DNA of 64,000 nucleotides from Eisenibacter elegans DSM 3317 (GCF_000430505.1 NZ_AUMD01000011.1:124001-188000); one strand, 5' to 3'. Positions 34,404 through 44,185 are shown, counted from the stretch's first letter. Translations and numbers: made by a program. Notes: generated by a model not told the origin, from the sequence alone.

Positions 34404-35879
34404 TTAGGCTACTTTCAGTCCTATCACTAAAATATCGTCTACTTGGTTTTCCGATGAGGCATTCGTCCATTGGGTGAGGTGTGTCTGTAATTTTTCTGCT
34501 TGTGTTCTAGCTTGGAACTGATGAATTTGTAAAAACAATTGGCGGAGTTGGGCGCTGCCTAACTTTTTATTATTCTTACCACCAAATTGATCTTGATACC
34601 CATCGGAAAACAAGTAAATCCAAGTATCTGAGTTAACTGGAAGCGTATGTTGTTCAAAGGCAGTCCGGCCAAAATATTGTGCTCCTCCGATAGGGGTAGA
34701 AGAGCCCTTGAGTTGTTGTAGTTCGCCAGATTTACAGAACACCAAAGGTCTTTTTGCTCCAGCAAAATGGATATGCCTTTTGTCAGGAGGGATGACAACC
34801 AGTGCAATCTCCATACCTTCATAGTTATTGGTTTCCTTTTGTTGTAAAACTCGCTGTACTCCTTCGTGAAGTTGTTCAAGAATCTGGGCTGGCTGTAAAA
34901 CCCCCCGATTCAGAATAATATCATTGAGTAGGTCATTACCAATAAGGCTCATAAATGCTCCCGGTACCCCGTGGCCTGTACAATCCACTGCTGCCAATAC
35001 AATATGCTCGTCTTTGAGAACGCAATAGTAAAAATCTCCAGAGACAATATCTCTTGGTCTGAAAAATATAAAATAATGCGGGCCAAGTATCCGATGCAAA
35101 GTATTTTCACTGGGTAGTGTTGCTACTTGTATCCTGCTGGCATAGGTGATGCTTTCTGTCAGGGCGTTGTTTTTGAAATCTAACTCTTCTTTTTGTTTGT
35201 GTAGCATATCAAGCATGACAAGGAGTTCTTCATTGGTTTGCTGTAGTTCTTCTGACTGAGCCCCTATTTCATCATTTTTGTCACGCAAATGTTCTGCCTG
35301 CTCTTGTATGAGTATTGTTTGTTTGGCCAATTGTTGATGGGCTTCGCGAATTTTGGCACGGTTTCGCTTTACTTCAATCACCCCTTGATGGTTCATATAC
35401 CCAAAAAAATAGCTATATAACAAGAGATACACACTACTACTCAACTGTAAAAGTCTATCAGCCTCTCCAACCCAAGCAAAACCTGTGGCTAGTCCTCCGA
35501 TAAGCCCCCCTAACACTACCCAGACAAAACCCCACATAAGGAGGTTTACCCCTCCAATCATCAGTATAGTTGTACTGATTGTGATAAAGATAATGATACT
35601 AGGTAGATAGCTGTAATGTAGTATACTACAAGCAATACCAACCATAAAAATATCAATACTTAACGCACTGCGCTCTACCAAGCCTTTGTTTTGAGCTTGG
35701 GTATAAACTATCCAAAAAAGGTGTGGGTATATCAAGCACCATCCTACAAAAAACCACCACAAAGCATTAGGATACCCCATGCTGTGTTGAAAGATGCCTG
35801 TCAGCCCTAGGTTGGCTAAGTATGCTACCACTCTGGTTGGATAAGTAAAAGTACCCGAACCTTTGGTTTGGTGAGTCAT
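34404..35879 (-). CDS. Membrane sensor SpoIIE-type serine phosphatase
   Basis: This 491-residue protein has about five N-terminal membrane helices in a MASE2-like sensor domain (PTRVVAYLANLGLTGIFQ ... WWFFVGWCLIYPHLFWIVY). A long coiled coil follows at about 190-265 (REAHQQLAKQTILIQEQAEHL). The PP2C/SpoIIE domain has metal-binding Asp residues in FFRPRDIVSGDFYY, VDCTGHGVPGAFMSL, LFSDGYQDQFGG and VDDILVIGLKV. It would turn a membrane signal into dephosphorylation of a partner protein. ATG 35879 is chosen over the ATG at 35957 because a -7 element lies between them. No kinase, STAS or SiaC gene adjoins it. AT content is higher than in neighbouring genes. Confidence 0.85.
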   Translation of the reverse strand: MTHQTKGSGTFTYPTRVVAYLANLGLTGIFQHSMGYPNALWWFFVGWCLIYPHLFWIVYTQAQNKGLVERSALSIDIFMVGIACSILHYSYLPSIIIFITISTTILMIGGVNLLMWGFVWVVLGGLIGGLATGFAWVGEADRLLQLSSSVYLLLYSYFFGYMNHQGVIEVKRNRAKIREAHQQLAKQTILIQEQAEHLRDKNDEIGAQSEELQQTNEELLVMLDMLHKQKEELDFKNNALTESITYASRIQVATLPSENTLHRILGPHYFIFFRPRDIVSGDFYYCVLKDEHIVLAAVDCTGHGVPGAFMSLIGNDLLNDIILNRGVLQPAQILEQLHEGVQRVLQQKETNNYEGMEIALVVIPPDKRHIHFAGAKRPLVFCKSGELQQLKGSSTPIGGAQYFGRTAFEQHTLPVNSDTWIYLFSDGYQDQFGGKNNKKLGSAQLRQLFLQIHQFQARTQAEKLQTHLTQWTNASSENQVDDILVIGLKVA

Positions 35880-35897
35880 AATTGATGATGGTAGTTC

Positions 35898-35933
35898 CAA
35901 AAGTAGATGAATTAACACAGATAATTTGTCAAA
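35898..35933 (-). promoter_or_regulatory. Putative promoter of membrane phosphatase
   Basis: On the minus strand, TTTG (35933-35930) is followed after 24 bases by TACTTTTG (35905-35898). The spacing is slightly longer than usual. Confidence 0.4.
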
Positions 35934-35957
35934 ACGCAAATGTTTTGAAAGATACAT

Positions 35958-36437
35958 AATATATCTTGTTTTGCCAAAGCAAATATACTTACTGGGCTTA
36001 GTATCTTATTTATCATATTAAGCCATTGATTATCAGTGTATTAATTCTGGTGCGGATGCATGATTTTGGGTATGTACTCAGAAGAGGATATTGAGTTGCC
36101 CGGTAGTACAAGACAGTAAATATTTGATAGCCATTCACTACTTGGTCAGCACATTTTTTTAAAACACCGATATTCCAAGTATAATATCCTTGATGAGATT
36201 CTACGAGCAATGGGAGGTGTTCAAAGGATGCGTGAGGTGTGGTCAAGCGTTTGGCTTATTTAGAAAGCAGGGCTTGATTACTTGCCTCTAGTACCCAAAA
36301 CCAGGCAAACGCTAAAAGTATCCAAAAAAAATTCCGGATAATTCGTGTCTAAGGGGATTTATGATAACTTTAGTGTCTACATCACAGAAAAACTAAAAAG
36401 CCTGCATACCTGTGAGTACTACTTCAATACAAGAATT
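35958..36437. other. AT-rich gap, no supported gene
   Basis: A 77-codon minus-strand frame spans 36013-36246, but its sequence shows no recognisable domain and no promoter or terminator, so I do not call it. The frame open from 36345 is the upstream extension of the oxidase gene. No repeat copy was found. Confidence 0.4.
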
Positions 36438-37718
36438 ATGAAAAACTGGTCTACACATTTGCGCTGGAATCCTTCGGAGTTGGCCTATCCCGAAACAGAA
36501 GCGGCCTTGGTGGCCTTGGTTCAAAAAGCGTTAGCTACAAAGCACAACATTCGGCTCATTGGTTCGGCTCATTCGTTTACGCCGCTTTGCGTTACCGACA
36601 GTATCCAAATCTCTTTAGACAAATACCAAGGCCTAATCTCTATCGACCGAGAGCGGTTGCAGGCCACTGTCAAGGCTGGGACAAAGCTACACCTCCTCAA
36701 CGAGCTGCTGGCCAAGGAAGGGCTGGCGTTGGAAAACCTAGGCGACATCAATGTTCAGAGCATTGCCGGAGCCATCAGTACGGGCACACACGGCACAGGG
36801 ACAGCTTTTGGGAATCTGAGTACCCAAGTAGTGCGGCTCAAGCTCATCAATGGACAAGGGCAGTTGCTCAGTTGCTCACCCACCGAAAACCCCGAGTTGT
36901 TCAAAGCTGCCCAAGTGTCTTTGGGAGCCTTGGGTATCTTGACCGAAATCACTCTGCAATGTGTACCCAGCTATCGCTTGGCTCTCCACATCAAACAAGA
37001 AACCCTAGAGGAGGTGCTCAGCAGCTATCAGGAAATCAACCAAAGCTGTCGTAATTTTGAGTTTTATTGGTTTCCCAACACGCCCTATGTGCTCAGCAAA
37101 CGCATAGAGCTGACCCAAGAGCCAGCCGACAAACGCTCGTTCAAAGATTATTTCCAAGAGGTATTGCTCGAAAACTATGCCTTCAAAATGATTTGCGATA
37201 CTTCCTACTATTTTCCCTCTCTGACACATCGGCTGAGCCGATTTGCTGCCAGTACTGTCAGCCCATTCAAAAAGGTAAACGAGAGCGGATTAGTATTTTC
37301 TACTAGCCGTATCGTACGTTTCAATGAAATGGAGTACAACCTCCCTATAGAAGCCTATTTGGATGCCAAAAAAGAGTTGGTCAATTGGATTAACAAACAT
37401 AATAAAACAATACTTTTTCCACTCGAAAACCGATTTGTCAAAGGAGATGACATCTACCTCAGCCCTGCTTATGGGCGCGACTCGGCCTACATTGCCGCAC
37501 ACGTATACCACAAAAAGGACTTCAAGCCTTATTTTACAGCCCTCGAAGAAATTATGAAGGCCTACCAAGGGAGGCCACACTGGGGCAAGATGCATACCCT
37601 TGGCCAAGAAGAACTACAAGCCCGCTATCCAGAGTTTGACCGCTTCCGACGCATCCGTCAGGAACAAGATCCTGAAGGCATTTTTCTTAGTCCTTATCTC
37701 CAAACCCTATTCGGCTAA
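36438..37718 (+). CDS. FAD-linked lactone oxidase (D-arabinono-1,4-lactone oxidase family)
   Basis: This is a vanillyl-alcohol-oxidase-type flavoprotein of 426 residues from ATG 36438. The PP-loop FAD-binding domain has IRLIGSAHSFTPLCVTD and the SIAGAISTGTHGTGTAFG motif around residue 120. The C-terminal ALO domain contains RPHWGKMHTL, the conserved HWxK motif, and ends with a LYPEF-like RYPEFDRFRRIRQEQDPEG. Relatives oxidise aldonolactones or alditols; the true substrate here is unknown. No signal peptide is seen. Its TAA overlaps the ATG of the next gene (TAATG), so the two products are made together. Confidence 0.88.
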   Translation: MKNWSTHLRWNPSELAYPETEAALVALVQKALATKHNIRLIGSAHSFTPLCVTDSIQISLDKYQGLISIDRERLQATVKAGTKLHLLNELLAKEGLALENLGDINVQSIAGAISTGTHGTGTAFGNLSTQVVRLKLINGQGQLLSCSPTENPELFKAAQVSLGALGILTEITLQCVPSYRLALHIKQETLEEVLSSYQEINQSCRNFEFYWFPNTPYVLSKRIELTQEPADKRSFKDYFQEVLLENYAFKMICDTSYYFPSLTHRLSRFAASTVSPFKKVNESGLVFSTSRIVRFNEMEYNLPIEAYLDAKKELVNWINKHNKTILFPLENRFVKGDDIYLSPAYGRDSAYIAAHVYHKKDFKPYFTALEEIMKAYQGRPHWGKMHTLGQEELQARYPEFDRFRRIRQEQDPEGIFLSPYLQTLFG

Positions 37719-38905
37719 TGATGAAAACCTACCCTTATTACAAAGAAAAACTCCAAGGGCTGTCTTTTCCCTATGCTTGTGTAGATATGGAACTGCTGCG
37801 CCAAAATTGCCAACAAAATCTCGACAGAGCCAAAGACAAGAAAGTACGGATTGCTTCCAAGTCTATCCGTTGTACAGAAGTGATGCGGGAGCTATTGGCC
37901 TACGACCCGCAGTTTGAGGGAGTTATGACTTACCACGGCGAAGAAACCCTTTTCTTGCTACAAGCCGGCTTTGACAACCTGCTGTTGGGTTACCCTGTAG
38001 TAGACCCCGGGCTGCTCGAACGGATGGCCAAGGCCGTGGCCAACGGAGCTTATATCTGCTTTATGGCTGATTTGGAGGTACATCTGGACCTACTCAACGA
38101 AGCTGGTAAAAAACACCAAATACAGTTGCCTGTATGCCTAGATATCGATATGTCTTCCGATTATGGCCCGCTACACTTTGGCGTATGGCGCTCGCGCATT
38201 GGCAATATACAGTGTCTAGAGGCTGTACTCAAGCATTTGTCCGGCCTAGATTACCTGCGCCTAGATGGGATTATGGGCTATGAGGCCCAGGTAGCAGGAT
38301 TGGGCGATAAGCTCAAAGGACAAGCGTTGAAAAACAGTGTTGTGCAGTGGCTCAAGCAAAAGTCTGTCAAAAAAGCCCGTCGTTTGCGACAAGAGGCGGT
38401 AGATTTGATTGCCTCCATGGGTTTTGACTTGCGCTTTGTCAACGGTGGGGGAACAGGCAGCGCCGAAACCACTACCCTAGAGTCCGCCGTTACCGAAATC
38501 ACGATTGGCTCAGGGTTTTATACGCCACATTTGTTTGACTATTACCAAGCTTTTTCGCTCAGTCCGGCCTTGTTTTATGGCATCCAAGTAGTGCGTCAGC
38601 CCAAAGACGGGATGTATACCTGCCACGGAGGCGGCTTTACAGCCTCTGGCGGGGTAGCGCCTATCAAAGCCCCCGTTGTTTACCTACCTCAAGGGGGCAA
38701 GCTGCTCTCTACCGAAGGTGCAGGAGAGGTTCAAACTCCTATTGTGTTTGACAAAACTACCAACTTACAAATAGGCGACCCGGTGTTTTTGCGGCACGCC
38801 AAGGCTGGCGAGCTTTGCGAACATTTCAATCATTTGTACTTGCTCGACGGCGACCAACTCCGTACCGTACCTACCTATCGGGGCGAAGGGCAGGCTTTTG
38901 GGTGA
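37718..38905 (+). CDS. PLP-dependent amino acid deaminase/aldolase (alanine racemase N-terminal fold)
   Basis: This 395-residue fold-type III PLP enzyme resembles D-threonine aldolase and D-serine dehydratase. The PLP lysine is in VRIASKSIRC near residue 47, following FPYACVDMELLRQN. A conserved core FVNGGGTGSAETTTLE binds the cofactor phosphate. The C-terminal metal-site region is FLRHAKAGELCEHFNHLYLLDG with His and Cys ligands. It is coupled to the upstream lactone oxidase by a TAATG junction. I have an impression that these two genes are often neighbours in Bacteroidota, suggesting a shared but undefined pathway. Confidence 0.85.
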   Translation: MMKTYPYYKEKLQGLSFPYACVDMELLRQNCQQNLDRAKDKKVRIASKSIRCTEVMRELLAYDPQFEGVMTYHGEETLFLLQAGFDNLLLGYPVVDPGLLERMAKAVANGAYICFMADLEVHLDLLNEAGKKHQIQLPVCLDIDMSSDYGPLHFGVWRSRIGNIQCLEAVLKHLSGLDYLRLDGIMGYEAQVAGLGDKLKGQALKNSVVQWLKQKSVKKARRLRQEAVDLIASMGFDLRFVNGGGTGSAETTTLESAVTEITIGSGFYTPHLFDYYQAFSLSPALFYGIQVVRQPKDGMYTCHGGGFTASGGVAPIKAPVVYLPQGGKLLSTEGAGEVQTPIVFDKTTNLQIGDPVFLRHAKAGELCEHFNHLYLLDGDQLRTVPTYRGEGQAFG

Positions 38906-38969
38906 GTGCTGCCTGCATTGTGGCCAATATTTATTAACTTGCTCCAAAACCTGCTTACTGTTTTTTGAT

Positions 38970-40889
38970 ATGACCATACGCAATTTATTTTTCATAGCTC
39001 TTTGTTGGTGTTGGTGCCAAGGGGTACTTGTGCACGCTCAGGAGTATAGTACCAACAACAAGGCCGCCATCAAAGCCTATGAATCGGGCAATGCCCTAGT
39101 CAAAGCTCGTCAATTTGACCAAGCCGAAGCCGCCTACCGCAAGGCCATCGAGAAAGATGCGCGCTTTGCCGAGGCATATTATAAGATTGGGGTCATTCAT
39201 CAGTTGTTTGAGCGCCCTTCGATGTATCCGGCCTTTGCGGAGGCAATCCGCCTCCTGCCCAACGACAAACGCTTTGCGCCCGCTTATCCTTTGATGCTTC
39301 ATAAAGAAATGAGTGAGGGCAAATATGCCGAAGCAGAGACCTTGGCGCAGCAATTTTTGCGCTTCGGCAGTAAAGACGAAGCCGCCAACCGCCTGATGCG
39401 TAAAACAATAGCCGATGTGGCCTATGCCCGCAAAGGGATGCTGCAGCCGCTCAACTATCAGAGCCGTCCGCTGCCTGCGCCAATCAATCAGTTTTTTGTG
39501 CAATACTTCCCCGTGCTGACTGCCGACGGCAAGCAACTCATCTTTACTGCTCGCGCCCAAGAGCGCAGCGACGAAAATATGTATCGCAGCTATTGGAACG
39601 GTAGCCAATGGTCTGCTCCCGAATCGCTTTCGGGCAATATCAACACCCCCAACAACGAAGGTTCTTGCTCTATTTCGGGCGATGGGAAGGTGTTGGTGTT
39701 TACGGCCTGCGAAGACCCCAACAAAGAAAATTATGGCAAATGCGACCTATATGTCAGTCTCAAAGAAGGCGACACTTGGTCGAAGCCCGTCAATATGGGG
39801 CCGGGGGTAAATACTGCGGCCTGGGAGTCGCATCCTACACTATCTGCCGATGGCAAGACCCTCTTCTTTGTCTCTAACAGAGGTGGGGGCAAAGGCGGCA
39901 ATGATATATGGATGAGCCGTATGGACGAAAACGGCGACTGGGGCAAGGCCGTCAATGTGAGCGCCCTCAATACCCCCGAAGACGAGGTAGCCCCTTTCTT
40001 ACACGCCAACGGGCGTGTGCTTTATTTTGCTTCCAAAGGCTATCCCGGTTATGGCGGCTTTGATCTCTATGCTGCCGATTGGGAAAACGAACAATGGGGA
40101 GAAGTACGTAACCTAGGCTACCCCATCAACACCCACGAAGACCAAATAGGCCTTTTCATCACTGCCGACGGGCAGAAGGGCTATTATTCTGTAGAGCGTT
40201 TTGAGGGGCGGCGTATTGTGAGCAGTGTGTTACACGAGTTGGACGTACCCGAAGAGGTTCGCCCCAGCATCAAGACCAACTATGTGCGCGGAATGGTATA
40301 CAATGCCAAAACAAAGGAGAAACTTGCCGCCCGTATCGAGCTGATAGATATCAATAACAACCAACGGCAGGCCTTGGTAAGCTCAGATGCGCAAACAGGC
40401 GAATACCTCATAGTGCTCAATGCTGGCGCAGAGTATGCCCTACAAGTACGGAAAGAAGGCTTTACTTTCAAAAGTCTGCCCTTCAACTATGTACTCGAAG
40501 ACAACCCACAGCCTTTGGAGATGGACATTCCCCTCGACCCTATCGAGGCCGGAACGGTATTCGTGTTAGAAAATATCTTTTTTGAAACCGGCAAGTATGC
40601 CCTACAGGATAAATCTAAGGCTGCGCTTGATGAGTTGGTCAAGTTTATGCAACAAAACCCGGCATTGCGTGGCGAAATCTCTGGCCATACCGACAATGTG
40701 GGGACTGCCGAAGCCAATCAGGCACTTTCTATCAACCGGGCGAAGGCTGTGTATGAATACCTCATCAATGCAGGCATTGCTGCCGAACGGCTGCGCTTTC
40801 AAGGGTATGGAGCTACCAAGCCCGCCGCCGACAACAGCACCGAGGCAGGGCGTGCCAAAAACCGCCGGATTGAGTTTACCATCCTCTGA
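38970..40889 (+). CDS. porE: PorE-like OmpA-family protein with TPR, PD40 and CarboxypepD_reg domains
   Basis: This 639-residue exported protein starts at ATG 38970, followed by a signal peptide (NLFFIALCWCWCQGVLVHA). Domains in order are TPR repeats (AIKAYESGNALVKARQFDQAEAAYRKA in part) to about residue 110, and five PD40/WD40-like blades with motifs such as SADGKTLFFVSNRGGG and HANGRVLYFASKGYPG. A CarboxypepD_reg segment (VRGMVYNAKTKEKLAARIEL) follows near 430. Last comes an OmpA peptidoglycan-binding domain (GHTDNVGTAEANQALSINRA, then RRIEFTIL). This exact order is that of PorE, an anchor for the type IX secretion machine. Similar OmpA proteins with other roles exist, so the T9SS assignment is probable, not certain. 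Confidence 0.82.
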   Translation: MTIRNLFFIALCWCWCQGVLVHAQEYSTNNKAAIKAYESGNALVKARQFDQAEAAYRKAIEKDARFAEAYYKIGVIHQLFERPSMYPAFAEAIRLLPNDKRFAPAYPLMLHKEMSEGKYAEAETLAQQFLRFGSKDEAANRLMRKTIADVAYARKGMLQPLNYQSRPLPAPINQFFVQYFPVLTADGKQLIFTARAQERSDENMYRSYWNGSQWSAPESLSGNINTPNNEGSCSISGDGKVLVFTACEDPNKENYGKCDLYVSLKEGDTWSKPVNMGPGVNTAAWESHPTLSADGKTLFFVSNRGGGKGGNDIWMSRMDENGDWGKAVNVSALNTPEDEVAPFLHANGRVLYFASKGYPGYGGFDLYAADWENEQWGEVRNLGYPINTHEDQIGLFITADGQKGYYSVERFEGRRIVSSVLHELDVPEEVRPSIKTNYVRGMVYNAKTKEKLAARIELIDINNNQRQALVSSDAQTGEYLIVLNAGAEYALQVRKEGFTFKSLPFNYVLEDNPQPLEMDIPLDPIEAGTVFVLENIFFETGKYALQDKSKAALDELVKFMQQNPALRGEISGHTDNVGTAEANQALSINRAKAVYEYLINAGIAAERLRFQGYGATKPAADNSTEAGRAKNRRIEFTIL

Positions 40890-40965
40890 TACACTGGGTG
40901 AGCTTCGTGTATCTGCTGTCTGGAGGGGTATTGCCTACTGGCTTAACAACTTTTAACGCAATGAC

Positions 40966-40998
40966 TTGGCTTACCTTCAGTAATATTTGCTATTTTCG
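40966..40998 (+). promoter_or_regulatory. Putative promoter of DUF2723 gene
   Basis: TTGG at 40966-40969, 21 bases, then TATTTTCG at 40991-40998, one mismatch from TAnnTTTG. A start near 41005 supports ATG 41083 over the in-frame codon at 41017. Confidence 0.45.
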
Positions 40999-41082
40999 CG
41001 GGTGTAAATACAAACATTGCCCCGTTTTAGCAATCATTCAAGTGGCAATAAGCTATTCTTATTGATTGAAAACCAAATCATT

Positions 41083-44082
41083 ATGCAACAATTCACCCGT
41101 ATCAATGACATCACCGGTTGGGTGATGTTTGGGTTGGCTACCTTAGTATACTTATTGACCTTAGAGCCGACAGCCAGCTTTTGGGACTGTGGCGAGTTTA
41201 TCGCATCGGCCTACCGCCTACAAGTACCTCACCCTCCCGGAGCGCCGTTTTTCTTACTTACAGGCCGCTTGTTTTCGCTCTTGGCCTCCGACCCACTCAC
41301 AGTGGCCTATTGGGTCAATGTCTCTTCGGCGTTGTATAGTGGTCTGACGATTTTGTTCCTCTTCTGGACCATCACCCTCATCGGCCTGAAGGTACTCAAG
41401 GTTACACACCCCCAACAAGATAGCCCAGACTTTGGGCAAATCATCGCCCTGATGGGGGCAGGGGTTGTAGGCTCATTGGCCTATACTTTTTCAGACTCCT
41501 TTTGGTTTTCGGCAGTAGAGGCCGAAGTATATGCAATGTCCTCATTCTTTACGGCCTTTGTTATTTGGGCTGTTTTGAAGTGGGACAGAATCGATGATGA
41601 GGCGCTAGCCAATCGTTGGCTCATCCTGACGGCCTATATGATGGGGCTTTCTATCGGGGTACACATCCTCAACTTGGTTACCCTGCCTGCCTTGGCCTTG
41701 GTGTATTATTATAAAAAATATCCCAAGCCCAACCTCGTGGGTGTGGGCATCGCCTTGTTTGTCGGGTTGGTGATTATCGGCATTGTACTCGAAGGCGTAA
41801 TCGTAGGGCTGCCTACGATGGCCGGAAACTTTGAAATATTCTTTGTCAATACCCTAGGTACGGGCTTTGGAGTAGGTATCAGCTTGTTTATACTAATTGT
41901 GCTGGGAGCGCTAGTTTTTGGGCTTTGGCTAAGCCAACAGCGCCAACAACCTATTTTGAATACCAGCTTACTTTGCTTGGCCTTTATCCTGATTGGGTAT
42001 TTATCTTATGGGGTCATTGCGGTACGTGCGTTACACAACCCGCCCATCAACGAAAATGACCCTAGCGATATTATGCGCTTGGTATATTACCTCAAGCGTG
42101 AGCAGTATGGCGATCGACCGCTGATGTACGGACCGGTATATACTTCCCGGCTTGTAGACCAAAAGCGCGGCGCAGCCAAATACCGTAAAAACAATGAGTC
42201 GGGCAAATACGAAATCTATGACTACCGCACAGTCAATGAATTTGACCACAAAATGCTCTTCCCTAGGGTATACAGCCGCTCCGAAAATCACAAGCAGCTC
42301 TATGCCAACTTTATCAATGTGCCGCAAGGCGAGCACCCAAGTATGGGGCAAAATCTGTATTTCTTCTTTACCCACCAGCTAGGGCATATGTATTGGCGCT
42401 ACTTTGGGTGGAATTTTGTGGGGCGCGAAAGCGACTACGAAGGCGCAGGAGTCCTCTCGCCATTTGCCAGCAACAAGGATGTACCCGAGCTGATAGCCAC
42501 CAACAAAGCCCGCAACCAGTTTTATGCCCTACCACTGATATTGGGCATCTTGGGCTTGGTATACCTCAGTATGCACAGCCCACGGCTGACTTTTATGACC
42601 GGAATGCTCTTTGTCTTGACTGGTGTGGCGCTTATCATCTACCTCAACTCCCCACCCGTAGAACCACGAGAACGGGACTATATCTATGTCGGCTCTTTTT
42701 ATGCTTTTGCGATATGGATAGGCCTAGGGGTGATGTTTTTGTATGACCTCTTGCTAAAGGCCATCAAATTGCCGCTGCCGGCAGCGGCAATTGCCATAGT
42801 CCTGAGCCTTATCCCGCCAGTGCTCATGGGGCAACAGGGTTGGGATGACCACAACCGCCAAAACCGCTACTATTCTGTAGACTCTGCCCGTAACCTACTC
42901 GCCTCCTGCGCACCCAATGCCATCTTGTTTACTGGTGGAGACAATGATACCTTCCCGCTGTGGTATGTGCAGGATGTAGAAGGCTTCCGCACAGATGTGC
43001 GGGTCTGTAACCTCAGCCTCTTAGGTACTGATTGGTACATCAAGCAGATGAAGCGCCCTGTGTATGAGTCAGAAGCGCTACCGATTTCTTTGGAATACGA
43101 AAACTTTATCGAAGGCACCAACGACCAAGTTCCTTATCTCGAAGAACACCCCAATATCGACCCGGCGAGGCTTCAGGCGCTGCGCCAAAACGGGATGAAC
43201 CTAGAGACCTATATCCAGCTCATTCGCGAAAATAATAACCTCGTCCGTGTGAATTTCCGCACCGTAACCCTCAATACCCTCCCTACCAAGCGGATGGTAT
43301 TGGAGCTAGACAGCGCGGCAATCGTAGCACAAGGCTTTGTGCCTGAGAACCTCAAGCCCGGCTTGCAACGCTATATGGTATGGGACTTGGAAGCCAATGA
43401 CCTTTTCAAGAGCGACTTGATGGTGCTTGACCTTATCGCGACCAACAACCGCGAGGGCTGGAAACGGCCTATTTACTTCTCTACAACGCTGGGGCGTTCT
43501 AGCTATCTCAACTTGCACGAGTACCTACAACAAGAGGGATTGGCCTACCGCTTGATGCCTGTCAGAATACAAGGTGCACGCAATGGTTATGTGAATAGCG
43601 AACTGATGTATGAGAATATGATGAAAAACTTCCACTATCGGGAGCTAAACAACCCTAATGTGTATTATAGCGATACTTATCGTTCTTTCCCGTTGGGCTT
43701 GCGCAATGCGTTTTATCAGCTCTCTAGCCAATTGATTCGCGAAGGCAAACCAGATAAGGCCAAAGAAGTCATCAACAAAGCTTTTGAAGTATTGCCCGAC
43801 GAGGCGCACCCCTACGACTTCTACACCCCGCCGTTGGTGAGTATATTGCTCAAGGTAGGGGAAACCGAAAAAGCAATCAAGGTAGCAGATACGATGGTGC
43901 GCCGTGCCAATGAGATGATTACGTATCTTGCCAGCCGCAACCGCTTCGACGAGTATGAAGTCCGCATTAATTTCTCTATCATTGGGCAGTTGGCTGATAT
44001 TATGCGCCGCGAAGGACAAGAAGAAGTAGCCAAACGCTACGAATCCATTCTCAATACCCAAAGCACGCGCTTGAGCAACTAG
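41083..44082 (+). CDS. DUF2723 membrane protein, protein O-mannosyltransferase-like
   Basis: This very large inner-membrane protein has 999 residues and about a dozen helices. The N-terminal DUF2723 domain shows LATLVYLLTLEPTASFWDCGEFIASAYRLQVPHPPGAPFFLL (read in parts), with the WDCGE acidic motif that resembles the catalytic Asp-Glu of GT-C enzymes. A second membrane block ends near residue 620. Then comes a soluble periplasmic half (FTGGDNDTFPLWYVQDVEG) and a TPR-like helical end (GKPDKAKEVINKAFEVLPDEAHP). Bacteroidota O-glycosylate periplasmic and outer-membrane proteins at DS/T motifs, and DUF2723 proteins are proposed to take part. The exact acceptor and sugar are not known from sequence. 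Confidence 0.85.
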   Translation: MQQFTRINDITGWVMFGLATLVYLLTLEPTASFWDCGEFIASAYRLQVPHPPGAPFFLLTGRLFSLLASDPLTVAYWVNVSSALYSGLTILFLFWTITLIGLKVLKVTHPQQDSPDFGQIIALMGAGVVGSLAYTFSDSFWFSAVEAEVYAMSSFFTAFVIWAVLKWDRIDDEALANRWLILTAYMMGLSIGVHILNLVTLPALALVYYYKKYPKPNLVGVGIALFVGLVIIGIVLEGVIVGLPTMAGNFEIFFVNTLGTGFGVGISLFILIVLGALVFGLWLSQQRQQPILNTSLLCLAFILIGYLSYGVIAVRALHNPPINENDPSDIMRLVYYLKREQYGDRPLMYGPVYTSRLVDQKRGAAKYRKNNESGKYEIYDYRTVNEFDHKMLFPRVYSRSENHKQLYANFINVPQGEHPSMGQNLYFFFTHQLGHMYWRYFGWNFVGRESDYEGAGVLSPFASNKDVPELIATNKARNQFYALPLILGILGLVYLSMHSPRLTFMTGMLFVLTGVALIIYLNSPPVEPRERDYIYVGSFYAFAIWIGLGVMFLYDLLLKAIKLPLPAAAIAIVLSLIPPVLMGQQGWDDHNRQNRYYSVDSARNLLASCAPNAILFTGGDNDTFPLWYVQDVEGFRTDVRVCNLSLLGTDWYIKQMKRPVYESEALPISLEYENFIEGTNDQVPYLEEHPNIDPARLQALRQNGMNLETYIQLIRENNNLVRVNFRTVTLNTLPTKRMVLELDSAAIVAQGFVPENLKPGLQRYMVWDLEANDLFKSDLMVLDLIATNNREGWKRPIYFSTTLGRSSYLNLHEYLQQEGLAYRLMPVRIQGARNGYVNSELMYENMMKNFHYRELNNPNVYYSDTYRSFPLGLRNAFYQLSSQLIREGKPDKAKEVINKAFEVLPDEAHPYDFYTPPLVSILLKVGETEKAIKVADTMVRRANEMITYLASRNRFDEYEVRINFSIIGQLADIMRREGQEEVAKRYESILNTQSTRLSN

Positions 44083-44108
44083 AAAGCACGGTTGGACAAT
44101 CAATAAAT

Positions 44109-44146
44109 AACCCCCTCAAGCTATATAAGCACTGAGGGGGTTGTTG
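44109..44146 (+). terminator. Terminator after DUF2723 gene
   Basis: AACCCCCTCA at 44109-44118 pairs perfectly with TGAGGGGGTT at 44133-44142, followed by a broken T-run. Confidence 0.75.
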
Positions 44147-44185
44147 GTTTTAGGAGTTTTTCGCAGGCCACACTGCTATATTTTT

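Noticed and set aside
36013-36246. 77-codon minus-strand frame
   Set aside because: No motif, no promoter and AT-rich context; could be a chance frame.
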